A DNA stretch of 64,000 nt from Trebonia sp963836195. GTDB taxonomy: Bacteria; Actinomycetota; Actinomycetes; Streptosporangiales; Streptosporangiaceae. This document shows positions 52,252 to 61,727 of the stretch, one piece after another (within the stretch, counting starts at the first letter, position 1; each line of letters begins with the position of its first letter). The stretch is taken from contig CAWIIX010000013.1 in assembly GCA_963836195.1 (NCBI GenBank), positions 124,001 to 188,000 on the forward strand, read 5' to 3'. The position numbers and the translations under genes are program-made. The notes beneath the pieces are model-generated. The model was not told the origin of the DNA. It made no database searches and saw nothing but the letters and a program-made list of their open reading frames with translations.

Positions 52252-53361
52252 CTAGTCGCCCTTCTCATTGCGGCGGAGCCAGCGGATCTCGGCGTCGATG
52301 AAGTCGTCGATCTCGCCCTCGAGCACCGCCAGCGCCTGACCGGTCTCGTAGCCGGTGCGGACGTCCTTCACGTTCTGGTACGGGTAGAGCACGTAGTTCC
52401 TGATCTGGGTGCCCCAGGCCCGGCCGCCGTCGCCGCGCAGCGCGTCGAGCTCCTTGGCCTCCTCCAGGCGCCGCCGTTCGAGCAGCTTGGCCTGGAGGAC
52501 GGCCATCGCCGAGGCCCGGTTCTGGATCTGGGAGCGCTCGTTCTGGCAGGAGACCACGATCCCGGTCGGCAGGTGGGTGATCCGCACGGCCGAGTCGGTC
52601 GTGTTGACGCCCTGGCCGCCCGGGCCCGATGAGCGGAACACGTCGATCCGGAGCTCGTCGATGGGGATGTCCACCTGATCGGTCTGCTCCACCACCGGCA
52701 GTACGTCGACCCCGGCGAACGAGGTCTGGCGGCGCCCCTGGTTGTCGTACTTGGAGATGCGGACCATCCGGTGCGTGCCCTGCTCGCCGCGGAGCGTCCC
52801 GTAGGCATACGGCGCCTTGACCGCGAACGTGGTCGACTTGATGCCCGCCTCGCCGTAGGAGACGTCGTAGACTTCGGCCGGGTACTTGTGCCGCTCGGCC
52901 CAGCGCAGGTACATCCGCTGCAGGTTCCCGGCGAAGTCCTCGGCGTCGGCGCCGCCCGCCTGCGAGTTGATCGTGATCAGCGCCTCGCGGATGTCGTACT
53001 CGCCGTTGAGCAGCGTGCGGACCTCGAGGGCGTCAATGTCCTTGCGCACCGCCGCGAGGTCGGCGATGGCCTCGTCCCTGGCGGCCTGCTCGTGCATCTC
53101 GTCAGCGAGCTCGAACATCACCTGGGTGTCGGCCAGCCGCTGCCGCAGGCTCTCCATCCGCGCCAACTCGCCCTCCAGGTAGGAGAGCCGCCTGGTGACC
53201 TGCTGGGCGCGCGTCTGGTCCTCCCAGAGTCCCGGGTCGGCGGACTGCTCGCGCAAGTCGGCCGCCTCGATGCGCATCGCCTCAGGGTCGACCACTGCCT
53301 CGATCGTGTCGAGCTTGGACGACAGTTCCGGTATCTCGTCTGCGGGATCGGTAGCTGCCAT
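52252..53361 (-). CDS. prfB: Peptide chain release factor 2
   Basis: A 369-residue RF2. The conserved G-G-Q-G-V-N-T-T-D-S-A-V-R places the catalytic GGQ motif near residue 249. The reading frame is uninterrupted, without the autoregulatory frameshift of enterobacterial prfB. It recognises UGA and UAA stop codons. It is upstream of ftsE on the same strand. Confidence 0.96.
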   Translation of the reverse strand: MAATDPADEIPELSSKLDTIEAVVDPEAMRIEAADLREQSADPGLWEDQTRAQQVTRRLSYLEGELARMESLRQRLADTQVMFELADEMHEQAARDEAIADLAAVRKDIDALEVRTLLNGEYDIREALITINSQAGGADAEDFAGNLQRMYLRWAERHKYPAEVYDVSYGEAGIKSTTFAVKAPYAYGTLRGEQGTHRMVRISKYDNQGRRQTSFAGVDVLPVVEQTDQVDIPIDELRIDVFRSSGPGGQGVNTTDSAVRITHLPTGIVVSCQNERSQIQNRASAMAVLQAKLLERRRLEEAKELDALRGDGGRAWGTQIRNYVLYPYQNVKDVRTGYETGQALAVLEGEIDDFIDAEIRWLRRNEKGD

Positions 53362-53445
53362 GCGGGAAAGCCTACGCGAATTAGGGCCTGTCAGCGTATC
53401 CAGGACGCGCCGAGGGCCTGCCGCGGCCCGATATCCTCACGATCT

Positions 53446-54651
53446 GTGGCACACGAAAAGCGCGGGACCCGGCTCGGGCCGGGCCGCCCGACCGGAACCC
53501 GGGCGGCCGGCCCGCGGCTGGCCTGCGCGCTGGCGCTGACGGCGGCGCTTGCCGTCGCGGGCTGCGCCTCCGCGCCGACCGGGACGTCCGCCAGCAGCGC
53601 GCCGGCCGGCCGCAGCCCCGTCCTCACGCAGGCCCAGGCTGGCCAGATCTTCGACACCTACGTCGCCGCCAGCAACCAGGCCGCCGCGACGGATGACGGC
53701 AAGCTGGCGCTGTCGCTGGTCACCGGGGCGCAGCAGTCGCTCGTCTCCGCGACCGTTCACAGCCACGCCGTCGGCAGCACATCCGGCGACACGAGCGCCT
53801 ACAGCGGCACCCTCGGCATCAACCCGGCCCTCGACCAGTACACCTACGGCACCCCGACGTTCTACCTGCCCGAGCCGGCCGGCTATCCCCGCTTCTTCGT
53901 CGCCGACGTCACCCGGGCGCTCGCCGTCACGGGCGTGCACCAGGACGCGACCACCTCGGTCGGCGGGGCCCAGGTGCCGCTCGACGGCCCGGTGCTGATG
54001 GTCTTCGAGCAGTCAGCCGCCGCCGGGCCATGGCCGCTGGCCAGCGTCGCCCAGTTCCCCTCGGGCACGACCCTGCCCAGCCTGGCCACGGACAAGAACG
54101 GCTACATCCCGCAGGTACCGCTCACCTCGACCGACCTGCTGGCGCAGCCCTACGCCACCGGCCCGCTGCAGGCGGCCGTGGTCGACGACGGCCCCGCCAG
54201 CGCCGCCGCCAAGGCAGTGGCGGCCGGCCCGCTGACCACCGGCCTGTACCAGGCCGCGCGCGACCGCTACCAGGAAGCGGCCGACCGCGCACTGGTCGGC
54301 CTGGCGGTGCCAGCGGGCGACGCCTACCAGTGGTCGATGGAGGGCACGCCCTACCCCGCCTTCGCGCTCCGCACCGCCGACGGCGGCGCCCTCGTCCTCT
54401 ACGCGATGTACCTGAACTCGACGGTCGCCGTCCCCGGCTACTTCGTCAACGCCGCCCAGCTCGAACCGGGCGCGCCGATCAGGATCCCCCTCGACGTGCT
54501 CCCCCTCCTCCCGTCCGGCCAGCCCAGCCCCCGGGTCAGGCTCGAGGCCCAAAGCCTGTTCTCCTTCGCCGCCATCGACCCCCCGGCCACCTCGTCCAAG
54601 ATCACGGTGCTAGCCATCGGCGGCGGCCTCAACTACGCCACCGCCTCCTAA
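53446..54651 (+). CDS. Secreted lipoprotein of unknown function
   Basis: A 401-residue protein. The N-terminal 40 residues form a lipoprotein signal (A-L-A-L-T-A-A-L-A-V-A-G-C), with the lipobox cysteine at residue 40. The remainder is Ala/Thr/Pro-rich with repeated short sheets and no recognised domain. It probably sits outside the membrane, anchored by lipid. GTG start 84 bases from prfB, divergent from it. Similar Cys-anchored proteins occur in this position in other actinomycetes, but I cannot assign a role. Confidence 0.8.
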   Translation: MAHEKRGTRLGPGRPTGTRAAGPRLACALALTAALAVAGCASAPTGTSASSAPAGRSPVLTQAQAGQIFDTYVAASNQAAATDDGKLALSLVTGAQQSLVSATVHSHAVGSTSGDTSAYSGTLGINPALDQYTYGTPTFYLPEPAGYPRFFVADVTRALAVTGVHQDATTSVGGAQVPLDGPVLMVFEQSAAAGPWPLASVAQFPSGTTLPSLATDKNGYIPQVPLTSTDLLAQPYATGPLQAAVVDDGPASAAAKAVAAGPLTTGLYQAARDRYQEAADRALVGLAVPAGDAYQWSMEGTPYPAFALRTADGGALVLYAMYLNSTVAVPGYFVNAAQLEPGAPIRIPLDVLPLLPSGQPSPRVRLEAQSLFSFAAIDPPATSSKITVLAIGGGLNYATAS

Positions 54652-54654
54652 AAC

Positions 54655-54776
54655 CATTGGCGCGGTGGGCCACAACGCTCAAGCCACGTTGGCGCTGTGG
54701 CCCACCGCGCCAATAGGTTGAGCGCAAAGGCCCACAGCGCCAAGAGCGCTTGGTCGCTGTGGCCCACAGCGCCAAT
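54655..54776. repeat. Cluster of GTGGGCCACAGCGC palindromic repeats
   Basis: Four related words. One lies at 54656-54679, with its inverted partner at 54691-54714; others lie at 54721-54741 and 54752-54776. The inverted pairs would form stable hairpins directly after the lipoprotein stop codon. The words match the cluster at 26874-26990. Confidence 0.9.
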
Positions 54777-55011
54777 CGATGAGCCGATTTTCGGGTGGCC
54801 GTGGTGGCAGGTGAGGTCACCTGTGGCGGTGCGCGCCTCGGGGCTTAGCGGGGCCTCGTTCCGGCGATGGGATCCGGGCACGCGCGAGCCACCGCCCCAG
54901 GAGAGGGATGGGCGGCTCAGGGAACTTCCACCGGCCTTCCGCAGGAGTGCCGGTGGAAATCTTCCTGGCCGCCCAGCCCGACATTGCGGGTTTGACTTGC
55001 CGTTTGACCTT
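54777..55011. other. Non-coding region between the repeats and the GDH gene
   Basis: No gene is supported. At 54924-54966 (GGAACTTCCACCGGCCTTCC near CCGGTGGAAATCTTCC) an imperfect inverted repeat could act as a terminator for the GDH gene, whose stop codon is at 55012. Confidence 0.4.
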
Positions 55012-58000
55012 TTAAGAAACCAGCGTCCTGATCACCCGGACCGCCACCGACAGCGTAGTAAAGGTGAACCGGTCGCTCTCCCAGATCTCCGCCAACGTCG
55101 CCGCCGCCCGCGACACCGCGTCGGAGTTCCGCGCCTCCCAGGCCGAGACCAGGGCCGCCGCCTCTTCCGCCGACGCCCCGTCGGCCGGGCAGCCGACGGC
55201 GAGCACGTCCCTGGTCAGCGCGGCGTGCGCGCCGTACAGGTCGTCGCGCAGGGCTGACCTCGACATCGCCGCCCACCGGTCCTCGCGCGGCAGCGCGACG
55301 ACGAGGTCCCTCAGCCGCCCGAGCTGGAGCCGGTCCGCCACCGCGAAGTAGACCGCCGCCGTCTCGGCGATCCCGCACGAGTTGGCCGACGCGCTCATCA
55401 CGATGTCAAACGCCGAGTACGACGGCACCATCGCCGCCACCTCGTCGGCCAGGCCCGCGGGCACGCCGAGCCCGGCGAAGGAGGCACGCCGTTCCTCGTA
55501 GCCGGCCAGGTCCCGCCCGGAGAGCACCTTGGGCAGGGCCGAACGGACCTCGGCGACGCCGTCGGCGAAGAGGCCCGCCGTCTCGGCGATGCCGAACGGG
55601 GGCCGCCGGTTCACCAGCAGCCACCTGGTCGCCCGCTCGACGAGCTTGCGCGCCTCGAGGACGACCGCGATCCGCGCGTCCACGTCGACCACGCCCGCCA
55701 GCTGGTCGACCTGCTGCCAGAAGGCCGACAGGCCGAAGACCTCGCGGGCCACCAGCCACGCCCGGGTGATGTCGGGCACTGGCAGCCCGGTCTCCTCGCC
55801 CATCCGGAACAGGAACGTGGACCCGCCGGTGTCCACCATCTCGTTGATGACCGAGGTGGTGATGATCTCCCGGCGCAGCCGGTGGCCGCCGAGCTGGTCC
55901 GCGAACCGCTCGCGGAGCTGGGCCGGGAAGTACCCGGCGAGCACCGACTGCAGCGCGGGGTCGTCGGGCAGGTCGGACCGGAGTACCAGCTGCCCGGCCG
56001 CGATCTTGGTGTGCGCCAGCAGCAGCGCCAGCTCCGGCGTGGTCAGCCCGGTGCCGGCCGAGCGCCTGGCCGCGATCTCCTTCTCCCCCGGCAGCCCGTC
56101 GCCCTGGAGCGAGATTCGCTTCTGGCGGGCGAGCTGGCGCAGGTAGCGGGCGTGCACGTGGAGCAGCCTCGGCGCCTGGTGCCGGGCGACCGCGAGCGCC
56201 ATGTTCTGGCCGTCGTTGTGCTTGAGCACGTGCGCGGCGACCTCATCGGTCTGCGCGTGCAGCAGCTCGCCGCGCTCCTCGGTCCGGATCTCGCCGCTGG
56301 CGATCGCGCCCGCCAGCAGGATCTTGATGTTGACCTCGTGGTCGGAGGTGTCGACCCCGGCCGAGTTGTCGATGAAGTCGGTATCGACCAGACCGCCGCC
56401 GAGCGCGTACTCGATCCGCGCCGCCTGGGTGAGGCCGAGGTTGCCGCCCTCGGCCACCACCCGCGCCCGCAGCTCGGGCGCGGAGACCCGCACGGCGTCG
56501 TTCGACCGGTCGCCGACCTGGGCGTCGGTCTGGAACGAGGCCTTCACGTAGGTGCCGATGCCGCCGTTCCAGAGCAGGTCGACCGGCGCCCGCAGGATCG
56601 CGGAGATCAGCTCGTCCGGCGAGAGCGCGGCGACGCCCGCGTCGAGGCCGAGCGCGGCCCGGGTCTGGGCCGAGATCGGGACCGACTTCGCGGACCGGGC
56701 CCACACGCCACCGCCGGCCGAGATCAGCGACGAGTCGTAGTCGGCCCACGATGACCTCGGCAGGTCGAACAGCCGCTGCCGCTCGGCGAAGCTGGCCGCC
56801 GGGACCGGTTCCGGGTCAACGAACACGTGCCGGTGATCGAACGCGGCCACCAGCTTCATATGCCGTGACAGCAGCATTCCGTTGCCGAACACGTCGCCCG
56901 ACATGTCGCCGACGCCGACCGCGGTGAACTCGTCGGTATCCGGGTTGAGCCGCAGCGTCGCGAAGTGCCAGCGAACCGATTCCCAGGCGCCGCGGGCGGT
57001 GATGCCCATCTTCTTGTGGTCGTAGCCCTCGGAGCCGCCAGACGCGAACGCGTCGCCCAGCCAGTACTGGTAACGGCCGGCGATCTCGTTGGCGACGTCG
57101 GAGTAGGTCGCGGTGCCCTTGTCCGCCGCCACTACCAGGTACGGGTCGTCCCCGTCGAGACGGACCACGCCCACCGGCGGGACGACCTGGTCGCCGACGA
57201 TGTTGTCGGTGACGTCGAGCATCGCGCTGATGAACATCTGGTAGCAGGCCAGCACCTCGGCCTGGTAGGCGTCGCGGTCGGCCGGGTCGGGCAGCCGCTT
57301 GCAGACGAACCCGCCCTTCGCCCCCGACGGGACGATGACCGAGTTCTTCACCTCCTGCGCTTTGACCAGGCCGAGTACCTCGGTGCGGAAGTCCTCGGGC
57401 CGTTCCGACCAGCGCAGACCGCCGCGGGCGACCGCGCCGAAGCGCAGGTGCACCGCCTCGAGCCGCGGCGAGTACACGAAGATCTCGAACTTGGGCCTCG
57501 GCTCCGGCACCCCGGGCACGCTGCCGGGCGCGAGCTTGAGCACCAGGTAGGGGGCGCGCTCGCCGTCTCCGAGGAGCTGGAAGTAGTTGGTCCGCAGGGT
57601 CGCCTCGATCAGCGCGAGGTAGGAGCGGAGGATCCGGTCGTGGTCGAGGATCATCACGTCATCGAGCGAGCCCCTGAGCTCCTCGCCGATGGCCGTGCAG
57701 CGCTCCTCGGCGCCGTCCTGCCAGACCGGGTCGAACCGGGACTCGAAGAAGCGGACCAGCAGCCGGGTGATGGCCGGGTTGCCGCGCAGCACCCGCTGCA
57801 GGTAGGCCTGGCTGAACTGGGTTCCCGCCTGTCGCAGGTACCGCGCGTACGCCCGCAGCAGCACGACCTGCCGCCAGGTCAGCCCGGCGTCGAGGACCAG
57901 GCCGTTGAAGTCGTCGTCCTCGGTCTGGCCGCGCCAGACCGACCCGAGGGTGGACTCGAACCCGGTGCAGGCGGCGGTGACCTCGGCCGCGGTGAGCGGC

Positions 58001-59925
58001 CCGCTCCGGGTCCGCTTGAGGCTGAAGTCGTAGATCCAGAATGAGCGGTCGCCCCCCGCGAACTCGTAAGGATGCTCGTCGAGCACCTCGAGTCCCATGT
58101 GCTGCAACTGCGGCAGCACGTCGGACAGCGTGATCGGGGTGAGCCGGAAGAGCCGCAGTCGCCACGGTCCGTTCGGGCTAATCGAAAGACGGATGTCGAA
58201 CTGTCCGGCACCCTCCTGCAACCGCAGCACCACCGCGAGATCCTCCACCGCCTGGACGGGGGTGGTGTCGGTCTTGTAGGCCTCGGGGATCCCGTCCTTC
58301 AGGCGCAGCAGCGCGCCGGCCCGCGCGGGGCCGAGCTGGCGCTCGGCCTCGGCGGCGAGGTCCTCGTCCCACGAGCGGACCGCGGCCGCGACCCGCGCCT
58401 GCAGCGCGGCCTGGTCGACCTCGGCCAGCCGATGGCCGTGGGCGGCGTAGACCACCACGTGCAGCCGGGCCAGCGCCGAGTTGCCGACCATGGCGCCGTA
58501 GTCCACCGAGTCGCCGCCGAGGGCGCTGCGCAAGACCTCCTGGACGCGCAGCCTGACCTCGGTCGTGTACCGATCCCTGGGCAGGTACACCAGGCAGGAC
58601 ACGTACCGGCCGTAGGCGTCCGGGCGCAGGAAGAGGCGGACCTGCTTGCGCTCGCCGAGCCCGAGCACCCCCCGGGCGATCGGGACGAGCTGCTCGGTGC
58701 TGATCTCGAACAGCTCCTCGAGCGGAAAGCCCTCGAGGATCTCGGTCAGCGCCTTGCCGTCGTGGCTGTCCTCGGGCAGCCCGGCGGCGGCGAGCACGCC
58801 GTCGAGCTTGCGGCGGAGCACCGGGATGCGGGTGATCGACTCGGTGAAGGCGGCCTGCGTGTAGAGGCCGAGGAACCGGTACTCGCCGGACACCTCACCG
58901 GTCCACGGGCTGTACGTGCGCACCGCCACGTAGTCGAGGAACTTGGGCCGGTAGACGGTGGACCGGATGGACGACTTGGCCAGCACGAGCAGCGGCGCCC
59001 GCTGCTCGCCCGCCCGGTCCTTGGACGGGGTGACCGCGAACGATTCGATGCGGTCGTGCCGGAGGATGCCAAGTCCGGTGCCGGGCACAGGCCTGAGCTC
59101 GGCCCCGTCCGGCCCCTCCCCCTCACCGGTCCTGACCAGGTCGTACTTGCGGTAGCCGAGGAAGGTGAAGTGGCCGGCCGACAGCCAGGCGAGCAGCTCG
59201 CTCGCCTCCGCCTCCTCCGAGCCCCCCTCGTCGGTCAGCACCGCCACCAGTTCCCTGGCGGCGCCGCGCATCCGGCGCTGGTCTTCCATCGCGACCCGCA
59301 GGTCATCGAGCACCCGGCGCAGGTCTTGTGCCAGTCGCTGCTCGTCCGCGATCTGGCCGAGCTCGACGTGGATCCACGACTCGCGGACCGACTCGTCGCC
59401 GGCCAGGGCGATTCCGTGCGCCGTGCCCGCCACGTCCCTGCGCACGGTGAGTACCGGGTGCACGATCAGCCGGATGTCGGCGGCGTGCCGGTTGAGCTCC
59501 ATCGTCACGGAGTCGACCAGGTAAGGCATGTCGTCGGTGACGATGTCGACGACGGTCCCGGCGCTGGTGAGGGCGCCGACGGCGCCGCCGCTTGACTGGG
59601 CCGGGCGGACGCCCACGGCCGGGCGGCCCTGCGGGCGGCTCGCGCCGAGCGCGGCGTGCCTGGCGACCGTCTCCGCCAGGCGATCGGGTCCGGCCGCGAT
59701 CAGGTCCTCGGGGGCGACGCGCCGGTAGTAGGCGGTAACGAAGGCGATCCGGTCGCCGACCTCCTGGCCGGGCGAGACGGGGGCGCCCGGCGCACCGGGA
59801 GGCGCGGTCGCGCCGCCTTCCACCCCGCCCTCCGCCCACAGGGCGGCCGCCTTCGCCAGCAGCGCCTTCGTATCGTCCCTGATGTCGTCCGAGGCCATCA
59901 TCGCCTCGTCCGCGCTTTCCGGCAT
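55012..59925 (-). CDS. gdh: NAD-dependent glutamate dehydrogenase, 180-kDa class
   Basis: A 1637-residue NAD-GDH of the large class. The N-terminal half holds ACT-like domains, the centre carries the catalytic core (A-R-G-G-L-R-W-S-E-R-P-E-D-F-R-T-E-V-L-G-L, then S-G-A-K-G-G-F-V-C), and the C-terminal third is helical. It converts L-glutamate to 2-oxoglutarate with NAD. It is a single gene, with 255 non-coding bases between its stop codon and the repeat cluster start. The ATG at 59925 has GGAG 10 bases upstream; an upstream start at 59991 would add a Pro/Arg-rich tail. Confidence 0.95.
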   Translation of the reverse strand: MPESADEAMMASDDIRDDTKALLAKAAALWAEGGVEGGATAPPGAPGAPVSPGQEVGDRIAFVTAYYRRVAPEDLIAAGPDRLAETVARHAALGASRPQGRPAVGVRPAQSSGGAVGALTSAGTVVDIVTDDMPYLVDSVTMELNRHAADIRLIVHPVLTVRRDVAGTAHGIALAGDESVRESWIHVELGQIADEQRLAQDLRRVLDDLRVAMEDQRRMRGAARELVAVLTDEGGSEEAEASELLAWLSAGHFTFLGYRKYDLVRTGEGEGPDGAELRPVPGTGLGILRHDRIESFAVTPSKDRAGEQRAPLLVLAKSSIRSTVYRPKFLDYVAVRTYSPWTGEVSGEYRFLGLYTQAAFTESITRIPVLRRKLDGVLAAAGLPEDSHDGKALTEILEGFPLEELFEISTEQLVPIARGVLGLGERKQVRLFLRPDAYGRYVSCLVYLPRDRYTTEVRLRVQEVLRSALGGDSVDYGAMVGNSALARLHVVVYAAHGHRLAEVDQAALQARVAAAVRSWDEDLAAEAERQLGPARAGALLRLKDGIPEAYKTDTTPVQAVEDLAVVLRLQEGAGQFDIRLSISPNGPWRLRLFRLTPITLSDVLPQLQHMGLEVLDEHPYEFAGGDRSFWIYDFSLKRTRSGPLTAAEVTAACTGFESTLGSVWRGQTEDDDFNGLVLDAGLTWRQVVLLRAYARYLRQAGTQFSQAYLQRVLRGNPAITRLLVRFFESRFDPVWQDGAEERCTAIGEELRGSLDDVMILDHDRILRSYLALIEATLRTNYFQLLGDGERAPYLVLKLAPGSVPGVPEPRPKFEIFVYSPRLEAVHLRFGAVARGGLRWSERPEDFRTEVLGLVKAQEVKNSVIVPSGAKGGFVCKRLPDPADRDAYQAEVLACYQMFISAMLDVTDNIVGDQVVPPVGVVRLDGDDPYLVVAADKGTATYSDVANEIAGRYQYWLGDAFASGGSEGYDHKKMGITARGAWESVRWHFATLRLNPDTDEFTAVGVGDMSGDVFGNGMLLSRHMKLVAAFDHRHVFVDPEPVPAASFAERQRLFDLPRSSWADYDSSLISAGGGVWARSAKSVPISAQTRAALGLDAGVAALSPDELISAILRAPVDLLWNGGIGTYVKASFQTDAQVGDRSNDAVRVSAPELRARVVAEGGNLGLTQAARIEYALGGGLVDTDFIDNSAGVDTSDHEVNIKILLAGAIASGEIRTEERGELLHAQTDEVAAHVLKHNDGQNMALAVARHQAPRLLHVHARYLRQLARQKRISLQGDGLPGEKEIAARRSAGTGLTTPELALLLAHTKIAAGQLVLRSDLPDDPALQSVLAGYFPAQLRERFADQLGGHRLRREIITTSVINEMVDTGGSTFLFRMGEETGLPVPDITRAWLVAREVFGLSAFWQQVDQLAGVVDVDARIAVVLEARKLVERATRWLLVNRRPPFGIAETAGLFADGVAEVRSALPKVLSGRDLAGYEERRASFAGLGVPAGLADEVAAMVPSYSAFDIVMSASANSCGIAETAAVYFAVADRLQLGRLRDLVVALPREDRWAAMSRSALRDDLYGAHAALTRDVLAVGCPADGASAEEAAALVSAWEARNSDAVSRAAATLAEIWESDRFTFTTLSVAVRVIRTLVS

Positions 59926-60180
59926 TACTCGTCCACTCCTTTGTGGTGGCCCAGCGGCACGTCGTTGTGCCGGGGGGCTGGGTTGGTGCACATAGGCATG
60001 CGGCGGCTCGCCACGGGTTGCCCGCGACGGCGCTAACGTGAGCTACTGATCACCATCAGTTACGACTGGCGCACGTTGAGGTGCTCCTCAAACGCACTTC
60101 GATGTCCTCCTACCTACAGACTAGAACGCGAAACGGACGCCGACGACACTTCCGGGACACTGGTCGGGGACAGAGGCCGG

Positions 60181-60897
60181 TCAGGAACCGGCCGAGGTGA
60201 TCAACGCGACAAGGGCCCCGGAGTCGGTCAGATCGCGCAGAACCCCGTCGGCGCCGGCATCACGGAGCTCGGCCGAGGACGCGCGGCCGCTCGCCACCGC
60301 GATCGAGGTGGCCCCCCCGACTCTGGCCGCCTCCACGTCGCGGGGCGAGTCGGCGATGTAGACGGTCGCCCGCTCGGCGAAGCTCGCCCGGTACTTCTCC
60401 TCGGCCCGAAGCCGGGCGGCGCGCAGCAGCGCGCCCTTGGGGTAGACCTCGGACCCCGCGAAGCCGCCGATGGCCAGGTCGAGGTGCCGGTCCAGCCCGA
60501 AGGCGCGGAGCTTGAGCATCGCGTTCGGGCGACTCGCCCCGGTGAGCACCGACTGGACAACGTTCGGCAGGCCGCCCACGGCCCTGACCGCCTCGGCCGC
60601 GCCCGGCATCAGGGTGCCCTGCTCGGTCAGCAGGTGCTTGCGGGCGGCGAGCCGGGTGGCGAACTCCGAGCCGAACGGGGCGAGCAGCCGTTCCGAGTCC
60701 CCGTCGGCGCGCAGGCTCACGCCGTTGCGGCCGAGCGCGTCGAAGAAGATCTCCGGTTCGGTGTACCCGACCATCTGCGGCAGCTGAACCAGCGGCCGAC
60801 CGGTGACCTCGGCGAACGCCTCTGCATAGGCCACCCGGGTGACCTTGGTGACGTCAAGCAGCGTCTGGTCGATGTTCCACAGCACAAGCCGATGAAT
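60181..60897 (-). CDS. HAD-superfamily phosphatase with altered nucleophile motif
   Basis: About 238 residues of a HAD hydrolase (PGP/beta-phosphoglucomutase-like): motif I reads V-L-W-N-I-D-Q-T-L, where the usual nucleophilic Asp is Asn; later V-L-T-G-A-S-R-P-N supplies motif II and A-D-S-P-R-D-V-E-A-A motif IV. The start is unclear: an ATT at 60897 lies 6 bases after GGAGG, whereas a GTG at 60885 is 18 bases away. It is divergent from the small protein gene at 61320. The substitution may make it inactive or alter its mechanism. Confidence 0.7.
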   Translation of the reverse strand: MHRLVLWNIDQTLLDVTKVTRVAYAEAFAEVTGRPLVQLPQMVGYTEPEIFFDALGRNGVSLRADGDSERLLAPFGSEFATRLAARKHLLTEQGTLMPGAAEAVRAVGGLPNVVQSVLTGASRPNAMLKLRAFGLDRHLDLAIGGFAGSEVYPKGALLRAARLRAEEKYRASFAERATVYIADSPRDVEAARVGGATSIAVASGRASSAELRDAGADGVLRDLTDSGALVALITSAGS

Positions 60898-61173
60898 CGC
60901 ACGCCTCCGTACTTCGCCGTCCGCGCGGCCTGCCGGCCGCCGCGAAATCAGCCCATATGGGGCCTCAGTCTGCCATCCATCGCGGTCCGGAACGGTACAG
61001 AACCATATGGTCAGCCAAAGGCTGATCCCGCGATCCGTCCGTTCCGGTCCGCATCGATTCAAGGCCATTGGCTCCCCTCCGTGGCTCCCCCGCCCAGGGC
61101 GGGCCTCTCAGGCAGCCATGCGGGAGCGCAGCAGGGCGCCGCGGCGAACCGGGGCGGCCTGTGGTCGGCTGCG

Positions 61174-61395
61174 CTAGCTCTTGCTCAGCGGCACGTGTTG
61201 GTCGAGGATCACCTGGATCGTGTCGAGCAGGTGCCGCGTGTCGCGGTACCTGGTACGCCAGGCGGAGTCGGCTGGATCGACCAGAACGGCAACGCCGTCA
61301 ATGACGAGGACGACGACTGATGATCGTCGTCGAGCTCCTGCTGGGCGCCGCCGCCCTGGCCGGCGCCAGGCAGCTCCACGTCTGGATCTTCCCAT
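61174..61395 (-). CDS. Possible small protein (weak)
   Basis: A frame of 73 residues with high third-position GC in its second half, ending T-R-H-L-L-D-T-I-Q-V-I-L-D-Q-H-V-P-L-S-K-S. The codon pattern favours this strand over the plus strand for 61174-61260. There is no clear start codon with a ribosome site, and it overlaps the gene at 61320. It could be the C-terminal part of a small gene. Confidence 0.3.
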   Translation of the reverse strand: MGRSRRGAAWRRPGRRRPAGARRRSSVVVLVIDGVAVLVDPADSAWRTRYRDTRHLLDTIQVILDQHVPLSKS

Positions 61396-61520
61396 GGCGG
61401 ACGTGCCCGCGCTGTCACGGGTCGAGCCGCCTCAAGAGCGGGAGCACCCACCGCGACTGCGGCAGGTGCCGGTCGACAGGCAGGGTGCGCAGCCTCGGCG
61501 CGCCGAAGGTGGACCGGTGA
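61320..61520 (+). CDS. Small membrane-linked zinc-finger protein
   Basis: A 66-residue protein. A hydrophobic stretch (residues 2-15) is followed by C-P-R-C-H-G-S-S-R and C-G-R-C-R-S-T-G-R-V, two DnaJ-like C-x-x-C-x-G-x(G) motifs that suit zinc binding. Such proteins are common in actinomycetes and in some phages; function unknown. The start has no strong ribosome site. Confidence 0.6.
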   Translation: MIVVELLLGAAALAGARQLHVWIFPWRTCPRCHGSSRLKSGSTHRDCGRCRSTGRVRSLGAPKVDR

Positions 61521-61727
61521 CGTGGCCGGGAGTGCCGAGGGCCGCATCACCACCGGGCAGGCGGATCCGTGCCGCGCGAATCGCCGAATCCCTCGCAAGA
61601 TGGCCTGAACGTAACGTAATGGCCGCAACCAGGCACCGATCGCGGCGCGGCGTACACCGCACGCCTGGGCGGGACGTCATGCGGTCAAGAGGGCGCACTA
61701 CCGCGCCCCGGGGTGGGGAGAAAGACC

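Noticed and set aside
52252..53361. Possible programmed frameshift in prfB
   Set aside because: The RF2 frame is continuous with no internal UGA or slippery CTTT site at the usual place, so no recoding is needed.
58163..58192. A further GGTCCGTTCGGG word inside the glutamate dehydrogenase gene
   Set aside because: It encodes S-P-N-G-P-W, a stretch that fits the protein, so the match is probably coding coincidence.
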